A DNA stretch of 64,000 bases, taken from contig CM060334.1 of assembly GCA_030674155.1 (NCBI GenBank), positions 18,939,014 through 19,003,013 on the forward strand, given 5' to 3'. The DNA comes from Stramonita haemastoma (taxonomy: Eukaryota > Mollusca > Gastropoda > Neogastropoda > Muricidae). The notes beneath the pieces were generated by a model. That model was not told the DNA's origin and did no database searches. It saw only the letters and a list, made by a program, of their open reading frames with translations. Below, one piece after another: positions 25,481-37,400 of this stretch. Within the stretch, counting starts at the first letter, position 1. The number at the start of each line of letters is the position of its first letter. A program made the position numbers and the translations under genes.

Positions 25481-26329
25481 GTGAATAGTGCCTTGCTCAC
25501 TGGCATTTTCCTACAAATGAAATCAATCCTACCTTTAACAGAAAAACTTAAGCAAGCCTACCCTCTTTTCTACTGACTTAAATGCACTACTCAACACATT
25601 TTAAACCCTCTTCCTTACAGTCAACAGAAATTTGGAGTCTAAACTACACTACTCTCCTAAACCAAGATGAAAAAAAGACTTGATGATTAATAAGAATATT
25701 CAACCGAAATTTAGAATCAAGATGATCAGAAAAACTGTTGTTCAAAAACTGTTTACACTTTTTTACTTAACAAAACCAAACTCTATACAATATTCAAATA
25801 TTTGAAACCCTTTTCTTCTGACATGTAACAGAATTTTGGAGCCAACAATGGAGGAGATGGAAAACTTTTCAACTATTGTGGAAAGAGAAAAGTCTGAGGA
25901 AGACATTCATTGACCTCTAGTCCAGCTGTTTAATCCACTAAACAGGTAGACCAGGCCTCTTCACTAAATGTGACAGTGCACTATGATAATTTTTTTAAAA
26001 ATAAAAAATTTTTTTTTTATACACATTTTGCGATTCTGCATCCAAATTATCGTGAAGCATGGAAAAAGATCTCTGTTGCGTCTTCTCTCATGTCCCCCCT
26101 ACGTCCTTTGGGACATGGTACTGAGTGAGTGAGTATGTATTGCAGCTGGTCTGTAAAATGATTTTCTTACACAGGAAAGAGAAGGGTGGGGAAGATTGTG
26201 GTACATTCAGATGTGGAGGGATACATACTACATAGATACAGGAGGAGACCCACTGTTTGTATACAGCGAGAGAGAGGGGGGGGGGGGAGGAGAAACAGAG
26301 GGGGGGGAGGGAGGGAAGGAGAGAGAGAG

Positions 26330-26414
26330 TCAAAGTTAAATTTGTATTTCCACATTTGAGTTGGAGAGAGAGCTAGATCTAGATGAAAAAAGAGGCAAGA
26401 GCCAAAACAGTCTT

Positions 26415-26473
<59 letters not shown>

Positions 26474-26935
26474 TTTACCACATGAAAGAGAGAGAGAGGT
26501 TGGGGAGGGAGGAATGGATGTCAAAAGTCCATTTTGTATTTCCATTCAGAGTTGGAGAACTACATTTAGATCTAGATGAGAAAAGGGGTTAAAGCCAATA
26601 TCTAAGTCTTATCTTTTCCTCCAGTCCCATAAAGCAGAGAGAGGGGGGGGGGGAAGGCAAAGTCAATTTTGTATTTCCACTTTCAGAGTTAGATCTAGAT
26701 GAGAAGAGAGGTGAAAGCCAATATCAAAGTCTTGCCCCTCCCCCCTCCCCAGGAGGGAGGGAGGGGAGAGAGAGAGAGAGATTCTGTTAAAGAGAGATCT
26801 AGATCTAGATGGGAAAAGAGGTGAAATCTAATATCAAAGTCTTGTTTTTCTTCCCATGCAGAGAGAGAGAGGGGGGGGGGGGGGAGAAGGAGAGAGGAGG
26901 GGGGGGGAGGGGGGGGGGGGTCAGAGTCATTTTTG
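26330..26935. repeat. Polypurine minisatellite, about 135-bp unit, four copies, with a C58 run
   Basis: Four diverged units share AGATCTAGATGAGAAAAGAG and AAGCCAATATCAAAGTCTT, each ending in a G- or GA-rich block. One unit carries an uninterrupted run of 58 C at 26416-26473. The left flank 26262-26325 is also G/GA-rich. Confidence 0.85.
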
Positions 26936-27091
26936 ATATATCCAGCCGATAGTCTACCCTATGCCATCATTGTTGCCAAGCACGGGCTACTTGTCTAGCC
27001 AGATCTGAAAAACCGCCTTCAAAACTCTTAGGTCTGCCAGCTTTGAACCCTGCCGGGGCGCGGCTTCTTCCACTAACGATCTCTGTCACAA

Positions 27092-27166
27092 TGACGTCAC
27101 TTGTTAGGAGTAAACGGTCCTTTGAAAAATGACGTAGTGACGTAAATGAGTCGGAAAATGACGTCA
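27092..27166. promoter_or_regulatory. Cluster of four CRE/ATF-like TGACGT sites
   Basis: TGACGTCA at 27092-27099 and 27159-27166 (full palindromic CREs), and TGACGT at 27130-27135 and 27138-27143, all within 75 bp. A less AT-rich stretch of about 450 bp surrounds them. No TATA-to-ATG gene start is recognised nearby, although CTTATAAAAG occurs at about 27651. Possibly an enhancer or the promoter of an unseen transcript. Confidence 0.5.
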
Positions 27167-28333
27167 GACCAGCCGCTTTGTGACGATTTTGATGACTGTA
27201 GGCGCTAATCAGTGCATCCTGCTGTCCCTGGGGTATCAACGTAATGACCCAGCATGTAGCGCTATTTTGAAACTATACAAACGGCAGTTGCGGGGGCGCA
27301 CTGTTTGTTCAAATATGCGCTATCCACATTTTTTTGCGTCCGTCAGGGCGCACTGGTCACATTATTTTGCGGCAAAGTTGAAAAAAATGCCGGAATCCTG
27401 CAAGGGCGCACCCTAGAATCAACACTGTATCAATATCAAGGGTTGTTTGACCCCACCCAACTGCAAAACAATGGCTGCTGTTTAATTTAGCATGTAGGTC
27501 GTACTACTAATTCAGTTAAGTTAGCGCAACCAGGGTTAAGTGGGTGTCAAAAATGTCCGTGTACTTTAATTAATGAGAGTCTCAAAAAAGTCTAAGTGCA
27601 CAGAGAAATCACTTTAATTTGCTGATTCTTTGTGTATGTATAGAAAATGCCTTATAAAAGCAAAAAAAAGAATGGTATAAACAGAAATTTGCTGTTTTAA
27701 GGATTGGTAGTACAGATTTTTCTCTGTCGCACTGAAACATGCTGCGCGACTTATGCTTGTTTTTTCAGTGCACTGTCACAAATTCAAACATCTGAAACCT
27801 TCTTCCACTATTCCACAGAAATTCGGAGGCGGCAAGAGATTTTCTTCAAAAACTGTGGACAGCAAAGCAGAAAGACTGATGAATATGTTCACGAACATAA
27901 AAACTAACAACACAGTATTCAAACACCTCAAACCCACATAGTCCAACAAACTTTAATTTGTTTGCATTGACAGTATCAATGTCTGGTTCTCCACAATATT
28001 CAATGCTTGCTTTTTAAGATGGTAGAATAAGTGGGTTTGTGTGGCCCTCAGGTAGGTAATAGATGGCATGCAGCAACATACTCTCCCTTGGGAGAGCCAT
28101 TGGAAATTGCCTTTGCTTGATTTTAATTCAGGCATGGGGGTCTGCTAAACAGATGAATTTGGTTTACAAGCTCACTGTTAGAAGTTCTACTATATACTGA
28201 AAGGGCATCGATTGTAAAACCTAAAAATTCATAAACTACTCCCAGTTTTATGCACTGTTGCCATGGAAACAATCCAATATGGCCACCAAAGCCATTTTAC
28301 ACTTCCACACCTTTTTATCTATACCAAGTACAA

Positions 28334-28404
28334 GATATAGCGCTATATATGTTTTACAAGATATAGCGCTATATAAGTTCCATGTATTATTATTATTATT
28401 ATAA
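28334..28404 (+). repeat. Palindromic TATAGCGCTATA pair with ATT tail
   Basis: AAGATATAGCGCTATATA occurs twice within 45 bp and is followed by GTTCCATGT and an ATT repeat. This resembles the 3' tail of common invertebrate SINE/LINE elements; the rest of the element is not recognisable. Confidence 0.6.
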
Positions 28405-31400
28405 ACATGTTCTAGAAGCCAAGTTCTTTAAATGTACACAGTGAAGTTTCCATATTTGCATGAAGCTATTTTTCATACTTTAAAAATATGATTCTGACTA
28501 CTTTTAGACCCATGTCTACCCTTAATGAAAAAACACTTTTCCCATACGGATTGCCTCTATCGTATCATGAGCAAAAAAGGGGTGGGGCAGGGCAAGGAGG
28601 TACGACTTGAAATTAATATTTATATAGGCCTTAAAGAGGTCATGGTAATTATCAACTTTGCAAATATGAAAATAAATACTCCAACAAACTGCACCTTTCA
28701 GTAACCATTTGCACAAGCATGCAACACCTAAAGTAAAAAGTGCATTGATCACAATTGTTGCATTTTTCGCACTCTGAATACCTAGCAGCTGCCTTAGGCC
28801 CTTTTCCATCAAAGTTGGCACAATTTCGATTTTCAGTTTAAATACACCCATTTAAATGTTGGGAAGGGGGGAGGGGGGGCAAAGTAGAGTCGGAGAAACT
28901 CATTTCCCAGAGTGCTGCTTCATATCTTTCTGAACATCTTGCCTCCAGGACTACGACAAAAAATTAAAATCAAGATAACAAAATTTCAACGGAGGGTAAT
29001 GGAAACTTTTTGTTTAAAACCTCAAAAGTACGGACAAAATACTAAAAATATCCATAACATCAAGCACATATAAACAAAACTACATTTTAAAAAAATAAAT
29101 AAATAAATCATCAACCCTATGAACTCGGTCTAAATGTTCCTGACCAGGAATATGCATTGCACCCACTTTTCTACAAACATTCCTGGGAAAAAATTAGTTA
29201 TTTTGATTTTGTTGGTGTCTCAGAAAGATGCCATAAACAGATAAGCTAACCTGGTCTGTTATTTTCTATGTATCTCCACAAGCTAAACATGAAAGGCTTA
29301 TATTCTTGTCGTCATCTAACTCCTACATATCTCCACAAACTTAAACATGAAAGGCAGAAGCCTATACTTTTGTCCTCAACTAACTCGATGTTTTTTGAGG
29401 CAACTTCCAGTGACTTTTTTTTTTAATCATAAAATGGGCAGATGTAGTGAAAAACAAGAGGAGAAAACGTCAACCCAAGTGAATCCAAACCTAACCCTTT
29501 ACCAAAACCAAGTAACGAGTAATGTCACAGAGGTCTATTTTAAATAAATTACTTTTGTTTAATTCAAGGACAAAAATTACCTATTTTGAATAAACTTTAA
29601 ATCAAGGGCAAAAAATATCTATTTTGAATAAACCACTTTTCTTTAGTTCAAGGGGGGAAAATACCTATTTTGAATAAACTTTTGTTTAATTCAAGGGCAA
29701 AAATTACCTATTCTGAATAAACTTCTTTTGTTTAATTTCAGGACAAAAATTACCCATTTTGAATAAACTTCTTTAGTTTAATTCAAGGACGAAAATAACC
29801 TATTTTGAATCGACTATTTTTGTTTAAAAAATGAAGACAATAAGTAACAAAACTTTTGAGCTTTCTGATCAAACTTCAATATTGACAAAAACCTGACAAT
29901 GAAAATCTTGACTCAAAGGTGCCATTGTGTAACACCTATACCAAGACACTCTCAAGCAAAGACAAAAAAATTTAGAGCCACAGAACATGACTGCAAACAC
30001 AAAACTTATCCACATACAGTAAAACACAACAAAAAAATAGAGCCAATACCACAACTTAACTCAAAACTTTCCTTGCACTAATGCAATGAGTTTGTTTTAA
30101 TTTGGGTTTTTTTCATAGATAGATCTACATCATGCCTTACATTTTTCAGTGACTGAAAAAAGTAATCCATGCCCATAAAAATAAATTTAATGAGATCATG
30201 TAGCTTGTCATCTTCATACAGAATTCTTGTTGCTTAACTTTTGCAAACACCTCTGTATATTCTGCATACATCTTAGTGGATTTCAGTGTTAACCTCTTTG
30301 GAACTGGCTGAACACTGAAAGAGGGGTGGTGACATTAAAGAATAAAAGCCGCTATCACAATTTGACACATCTTGTTCCATTCCATCGACTTGAAAACAAA
30401 TGATTGCCTGATGGAAGGCACACTTCTACAACATAAGCAAGCAAAAAGTTAGATAATAACATCAAGATCTCTCCAAATTGTCATCAAGTCGTTTCACAAA
30501 ATATATGCACACACTGGATGAAAGGTGGCCTTCGTTCTGTAACCACCTTGCCTGTGAATATAACTCTTGGCATGTTAAACATATTTAATGCCAAAGGCCT
30601 GGCAAGTTGTACAACTTGTGGCAAATACGACAGTGCTTTTTCAATGCGAATGTGTATCACTGCCCATCACACCATTTCCATGGAATTTGAATACGCTATG
30701 ATCTCAAAATGGGTTACAATGATGGACAGTGAATGAATTTCATCAGCACTTTTCCAGATATTTTTCAGTGCTCAATGAATTAACGCAAGATGAAACGAAC
30801 GAACTGTATGTGCCATTTGGTGCTCCATCTGCCAGCAGATGACCAATCCAGCACTTGCACACACAAGATCTTCAGGTTACTTATTTACACACTTATATGA
30901 TGTTTTTGTTATAGCCCTCACACTCTCACATCCTCTACCTTCTCCTCGCATAAAGAGCCCAAATTCTCAGGCATGAACAAGCACCTTAGCTTTTTGGTTA
31001 AAATCTCATCTCTTCTTTGTGCCAACAGTTTACTTTTTTCGGCAAAATGGCGGCATTTTTTTCTCACTTTCGACAACACATGAGATGAAGACCACAGCCT
31101 TCATTGTCATCACTATAAGAACACACAATGAACCCGTATTTCTGCGCAAACACAAAGCCAAACATCTCCTCAACTCATACTCATTGATTAGTCATAAATT
31201 GCTTTTGTCACCACTCGGTTATTTTATATACAAATATGCAAAACTTCTCACCAGAGTACAGTATATTTAGGATTATTCCCCTCACATTTTGATATTTCAA
31301 TCTGTAGAGTTAATTCTGGCTAGGTGTGCAACTCCCATAAATTTAGAAAGAACGGGCTGTGGCTTTCCATATTCATCTCAACTACAATTCAGTTTGCTTA

Positions 31401-34400
31401 GCGGCAATAGCTACATGGAACCCCAAAATACAGACGATAATGAACATGGACTCTTTAAGAGCATGATATTCACCGTGAGAGGATCATTAAAGGCCAAATG
31501 AAGTGAAACCCAAAACAAAGTCCGACTGACTGAAACGACGTGTAGAAATTATCACAGCTGGTGCTGGGGTCGTGGCACTGTCACGACCGTTCCATGATGC
31601 TGCCCACACTTTGCACCAATGACCAATGTCTTCACTCCTAACACAAGGCCAGAGCAATAATTAAGCAAACTTCATCCAAACCTACTGATGACAAACAAAT
31701 GCATCTTTAACGGGTCTCCAACAAACAGAAGAACAAAATTCGAGGATGAATCTAGTAGTGAAGAGAAGGAAAAAAATTACCAGCATCAGAATACCATTTT
31801 TGAGGCAAAAGTTCAGACCGCCTGGCAAGACAGAGTATGTTACAACTGAAGATAAAACTTTGCTCTGAACAAAATCTGCTGTGGAGACATATACACTACA
31901 AAAAAGACACGCCACTGGAACAGCTTTAGAAAAAACCAGAAAAAGGAAAAAAGCAATCAGCACAGAGAGAATAAATGCTGAAAGAACACCTTGAAGTAGC
32001 TGCAGTAAGCTTTTGGTCATTTTCACAGCAAGTCATTCGCATTTACAATTGTAAACATGAACAGACTACATGACTGAATATGTGCAAACATATCATGAAC
32101 AGATTTCTGCATTTTGAACAAATAAGCTGACATTATATGTCATGCTACTCTGAGAAAACACCGAGTTTTAATGTCCTGAAGAGCTCATAGTGTTCCAAAG
32201 GATTTGATGAGCAAATTCTAATATGGGTCTGGTTTTAATGAATTAAAAAAAAATTGAACACCAAACACATAACACACTGAACCAAATATTGACAAAGCCT
32301 TACAAATATTTCTGATTTCTTAATGCCTCCTCAGTCAATAAGCTGTTTAGTTTTGTTTTTTCATTAAAAAAAAAAAAAATTTCACAAACTAAACTTTTTC
32401 TCCTTTTAGAAAGTCCACACTATTCCACAAGTCTTCGCCATTTATTGCTATAATATATTAGTGCTCCTAACTGTTTACTACAGCAAAACATATTAAATTT
32501 GATCATTTAAGATCGCATGTCAAATAGAAAAACCAATGAAAAAAAGTCTGGGAACACTTTTGACCCCAGCAGAAAATGACTTGCAGACACCAGTAAAGGG
32601 AAACTGGTCATGTATCGTGCAACACAAATACAGACCTCGTGTCAAGGGAAAAACACAAGCCAGGAAAAAGGCAGGCAGGCCTCCAGTCTCCTACAAGATA
32701 ACAAAACCGGTTTCAGTGGAACTGTCAAGAAGTAGTCTACAAAAAGTCCAGAGAGAGCCAACTGAAGGTATACAGCATACTGAAAAAGCTGAAGTTGAGA
32801 GCTCACTTGCCACATCATGAAGCAATCTGCAACAGCTTTCGCCTGCATACCTCTGCAGTAATTCACTGAATCAGAGGCCAATGACCAATCTGACTGCAGT
32901 CATGGACTTGCAATGATCCCAGCAATCTCTTAGCAAGCTAAGCAAAGCCAGAGGCTATGGAACACAAGCTAAACTTAAAATGGCAGAATCTATCAACTCA
33001 AAACAATTTGCTTTTTCCTCTTCAAAATTAAGACATGCAAAAATGATTCCCATCAGGACAATCTCTTCAGAAACTCTGATGACGCTTCATTTTCATACAA
33101 TTGGTGGACACGAGTTAAGTATTCAGATATAGGAAAAGGAAAAAAAATCGAAATAACTGTTTCGTTTTCACTTTGCCGACACACAGTACCATTCTTTTCT
33201 TTTTTTTAAAACATACATATTTTTAAAAATCAAAATTTCAACCCCCCCACCTGTGTTCAGTTTTTACACCGGAGATACAAACACCAGTCCATTTTTTTTC
33301 TGAAGATGAACATACAAATAATAATTTTTTTAATGAATGACCTGTTCAAACGTCAGATTCTGGCATACTTGCACATCGGTTCAATTCTCATAAAAGCCAC
33401 TAAACAAAGACAAAAAACCCAAGTAAGGTACCCTTGTGATGGCAAGGAAAGCAGGGGAGAAAAACATGATGATTTCACATTTTTCATTTTCATCTCATTC
33501 ATGAAGAATGAAAAAATAACCCAACAACAGAAACAAAACATAACAGCAGAGTCATCTGCTCATCTTGCACAAAAAAACCAACCACCTTCCCTCATCAGAT
33601 AAAATATTCTTCAGAAAAAATATTCTTCAAGATGCTGTAAGATAAATTGAGACAACCACTCTTCATGGACTTTAAGCATCTTTTTCTCTTTAACCTTCAC
33701 ACTAGCTACATTTTTCCTCTTTAAGGATGCAGCACAAATTCAGCATTTTTCTTTCTAACAAAAGAACTAATACTAATTTGTGATGGGTTTTTAAAAAATA
33801 AATAAATAAATAAAAAATTAAGAGCTGTCACAAATTACTAACGACAGGAAAGCAAAAAAAAAAACTAGGTGACATGGAGACTTCAGTTCGGCTTGATTTG
33901 ACAGTGGTGTTTCGATCTGTTCTCACAAATCCACACAGCTGTCATCTATTCTGCAGGATACATCCACTAACACCAGGTTCTTCAACCGTAATAATACAAC
34001 GGGTATGGAAATTCAATACCAACTCATTACCAACACAGGATGATTTCCATTCTCTCCTCTGCCCACAACACACGACCAATTTTCACCCACACACTGATCT
34101 CTACTTGCTTGCAGTCTTATCCCAATGGGTGAGAGAGAAGATATTTCATGCACTGGGTAATGAGACAGGGTCTACACTCTCAGCGGGTGATCTGGTGTAG
34201 CAGTCATTTTGAACAGCGAAAATGCAGCAAGCTTTAAAGGGTCTTTCAAGTTGTTTTTTGTCCAAAAAATGAGGTATACAAGTGGTTAACAAAAAAAAAA
34301 AAAAAAAAAAGTAAAGTCCAAGTTCAAACGGATTTAAGGCAGCGATAAACAATCCTTTTCCGACAATGATCATCAGCTGTAGTAGTAGTACCCAAAAAGA

Positions 34401-37400
34401 AGAATGACGCCAGCCTTTTCACAGCTTGCGTTGCTGTCGACTTGGTAACAAAGATCTCCCTTGGTGGGTGTGTCTACGACTATACAATCTGCCCTGGGTT
34501 TGGAGAGTAAGTGAGAGAGAGAGAGAGAGAGAGATCACATCACAGACTTTTTGGAAGAGAACAAACGTTTGTCGTTTTTTTCATGTCCAAGCCCACACTG
34601 GTTGTTTCTCTGCAGGTGAAGCAGGCAGCCCATCAGGAACAAAGACATGTTGGAATGGTTCGAACAATTGTGTAGAGATGATTGTGGATTTTCTCCCGTC
34701 TTCCCAACCATCCTCCTGTGCATACGACGACACACACACAAAAAAGTCACATCAAACAACGCATAATGCCCAGCACTTAAGTTTACATTGTTCACAGCTG
34801 CTCAAAAGTTCACATCCAAAAAGGACCTGATGTTGGATGCCAAAACAAAAGTGGGCTTTCTTGTTGCTTGATTACACCGCAAACTTATGGGCGAACGCCG
34901 ATGACTAGTTCATCTGGATGATTTTACAGACAAAATTTGTGTGTCAGTAACAAAACCACTTTGTGTCGATAACAAGACAATTTGTGATGGTGGAGTGTAC
35001 TACAGAAACAGTTTGTTCTCCTTAAGCCTTCTCTCAGGCTGAATATGGTACTCAAAAGTTTTTCGTTCCAGACTTTTCAGATTGTCAAATGAACACAATG
35101 AAACACACGAAATTTTGGACACAAGTGTAACACAAGTTGTAGACACCGAGCTGAAACAGATGGCAGTACAAAAAATGGGTCTCCTTCCTTGTCTCGAAAA
35201 CTGACAGGTGACATTCTTGGTCGGCCTGACAATTGCTCTTACCGGTTTCTGGTTCATGAAAACAGTGTTGGAAAAAAAAAAAAAAAAAAAAAAAGACTCA
35301 AAAATGACAACACACACAGGACCATTGTCGACTCTTCAGAACAGTAGCTTTTCACCATGACAAGACAATAACCACAGTCACAGATAGGTATGTTGAAATC
35401 ACACAGGACATGGAACGCAACAGAGTATTATATACACACAACATTACACACAAGTCTGTACAAATCTAAAGCTATTCTATTGAAAAGCACAAAGAGGAAA
35501 AAAGTGCACACTTCACCACTGATAATGACGTCTCTACTCAGGCCACCAAGCAACTTAATGCATCCTCAAAAGTGCCCAAAGGCTACATCGCTTTCCCTTT
35601 TAACCACGGAAAATTGTAATTTTCACCTACAACACCAAAAAAAATTCAATGTTGAAAAATCAAATACAGACATATAACAAGCAGAACCAAGCCAATAATG
35701 AGAGTAAAAGGGGGAGGATTCCCAGTAGGCCTGGATCCCAGACAGCTACAATAATAAAGGCTAGGTATAAGTGAACTATGTACTGAAGACTTTGCACTTT
35801 GGACCAGCACAGAACAATATCTGAAACAAGAACTATGAGCCGTTCTGAAAGTGCTTAGAATCCGAGCTTCTGATAGCAGTTCCTTATACTTACACTGATG
35901 TGCCCCTTCTAACTGTAGATCAGCGATAAAGCAACACTCCATGCTGCTGAAAGTCACCCCTTCCAAGAAAACAGTTCTCAAAAGATGATGGACTACCCAC
36001 CCAGGTTTACTTTCCTGTCTTCAAGATTACAGAACAGGACTTCACAACCGTAACCTCCTTTGATTTCCGGACAGAGCCTACTGCTAGCTGAGGGTAACTT
36101 CAGTCAACAGTGCCTCTCACAACAAGCACACACAACCAACACTGCAACTTCCCAATGACCAGTACAACCCCGAGAGGTGGCAGCCCAAACCAACTGCAGA
36201 GTGCTGCTACTGAAGCTGCTGCCCTTGACACTTTAGAGGTTATAGAGGATGTATTAATCACATCACACAGATCTATGTGACACTGGAATTATAACGACAC
36301 AAAGAAAGAAATGCTGATTCACACAAGTACTGGACACGCTAAGTTTCTGCTTATAGGTAGAAAGAGGGGGTCCAAAAAGTACCACCAAAAATGACAGAAT
36401 TCAGTACAGAGAGATAATAGAGAGAAACTTCATAGTATTTCTACAAAAACAGTTTTCAAAGAACATCCTTTTTTCTACAGAAACAGTGATAAAGAACCCT
36501 CATCTTATTTCCACAGAAACAGTCGTAGAAGAACCTAAGACAAAAGATTTGAGGCTGCCATCTCGGCTTTCATTCTGGTCACCAAGACAGTAGTGGGCTG
36601 ACACCTCTGAGAGTAGAGTCAAAGAAATGTTGAAGAATACTCTGCTGCTGGTAGCAGTCTTCCAGAAAATGCCCTTATCAGCTACATTGCCGGTTAAAGG
36701 GTTACACAGGATTCTAAGCGTTTTCAGAGCTCCCCTCATACTTTGTTCTCTGTGAAATTTACCTCAAAGTGTCATCCAGAAGAAATTTCTAAATCATCTC
36801 TCCCTTTTAGTTAACTACAAAATGTAATGCTGTGTGTAAAATACTTATTACAAAAAGGTAAAAATAAAAAATATCTACAAAAAAAAAAGACTCGCTCAAA
36901 AATCCTTTACATTGTAAGGTCTCAATGAGAAAAAATCTGTATCAAAAAATTTAACCAAAAAAAAAAATGTCAACAAACCAATTTAAAAAACAAACACCAT
37001 TTATAATGTATAAAAAAAAAATATGTGTAGATTTACAAATAAAAAAAGAATCAGTATTTTCTCATAAATGAATGCACTCATAACTATATCCTTAACGATA
37101 TTAGTAACATACTACAAACAAAAAGATGCGACCTAACAAAAGATAACATTTTTTTTTTTAAATCAATACTGACAATGATTTTAGTTTTAGTCAGTGAGTT
37201 CTCATCACTTGTTGACTTTTGTTTTTTAGATCTATAGAATCAACTTCCTATTTAAAATTATCGTTAACTGCTGAATAAGTGCAAATAAATGCCATATTAG
37301 GGTCAGTCACACTGTATGATCTATGATTAAAAAACACTGTTCTGTTGTTTTTCATAAGCTTTTGGGGGTAAGTCTACAACATCAGTGACTTCAGTAATTC

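Noticed and set aside
32536..32820. 94-codon plus-strand frame with an AT-hook-like RKKAGRPP
   Set aside because: A single short basic motif is not enough; antisense to the FBXO33 flank, without promoter or splice context.
34426..34830. 134-codon plus-strand frame
   Set aside because: Low-information composition, includes a GA microsatellite, and has no similarity to any family I know.
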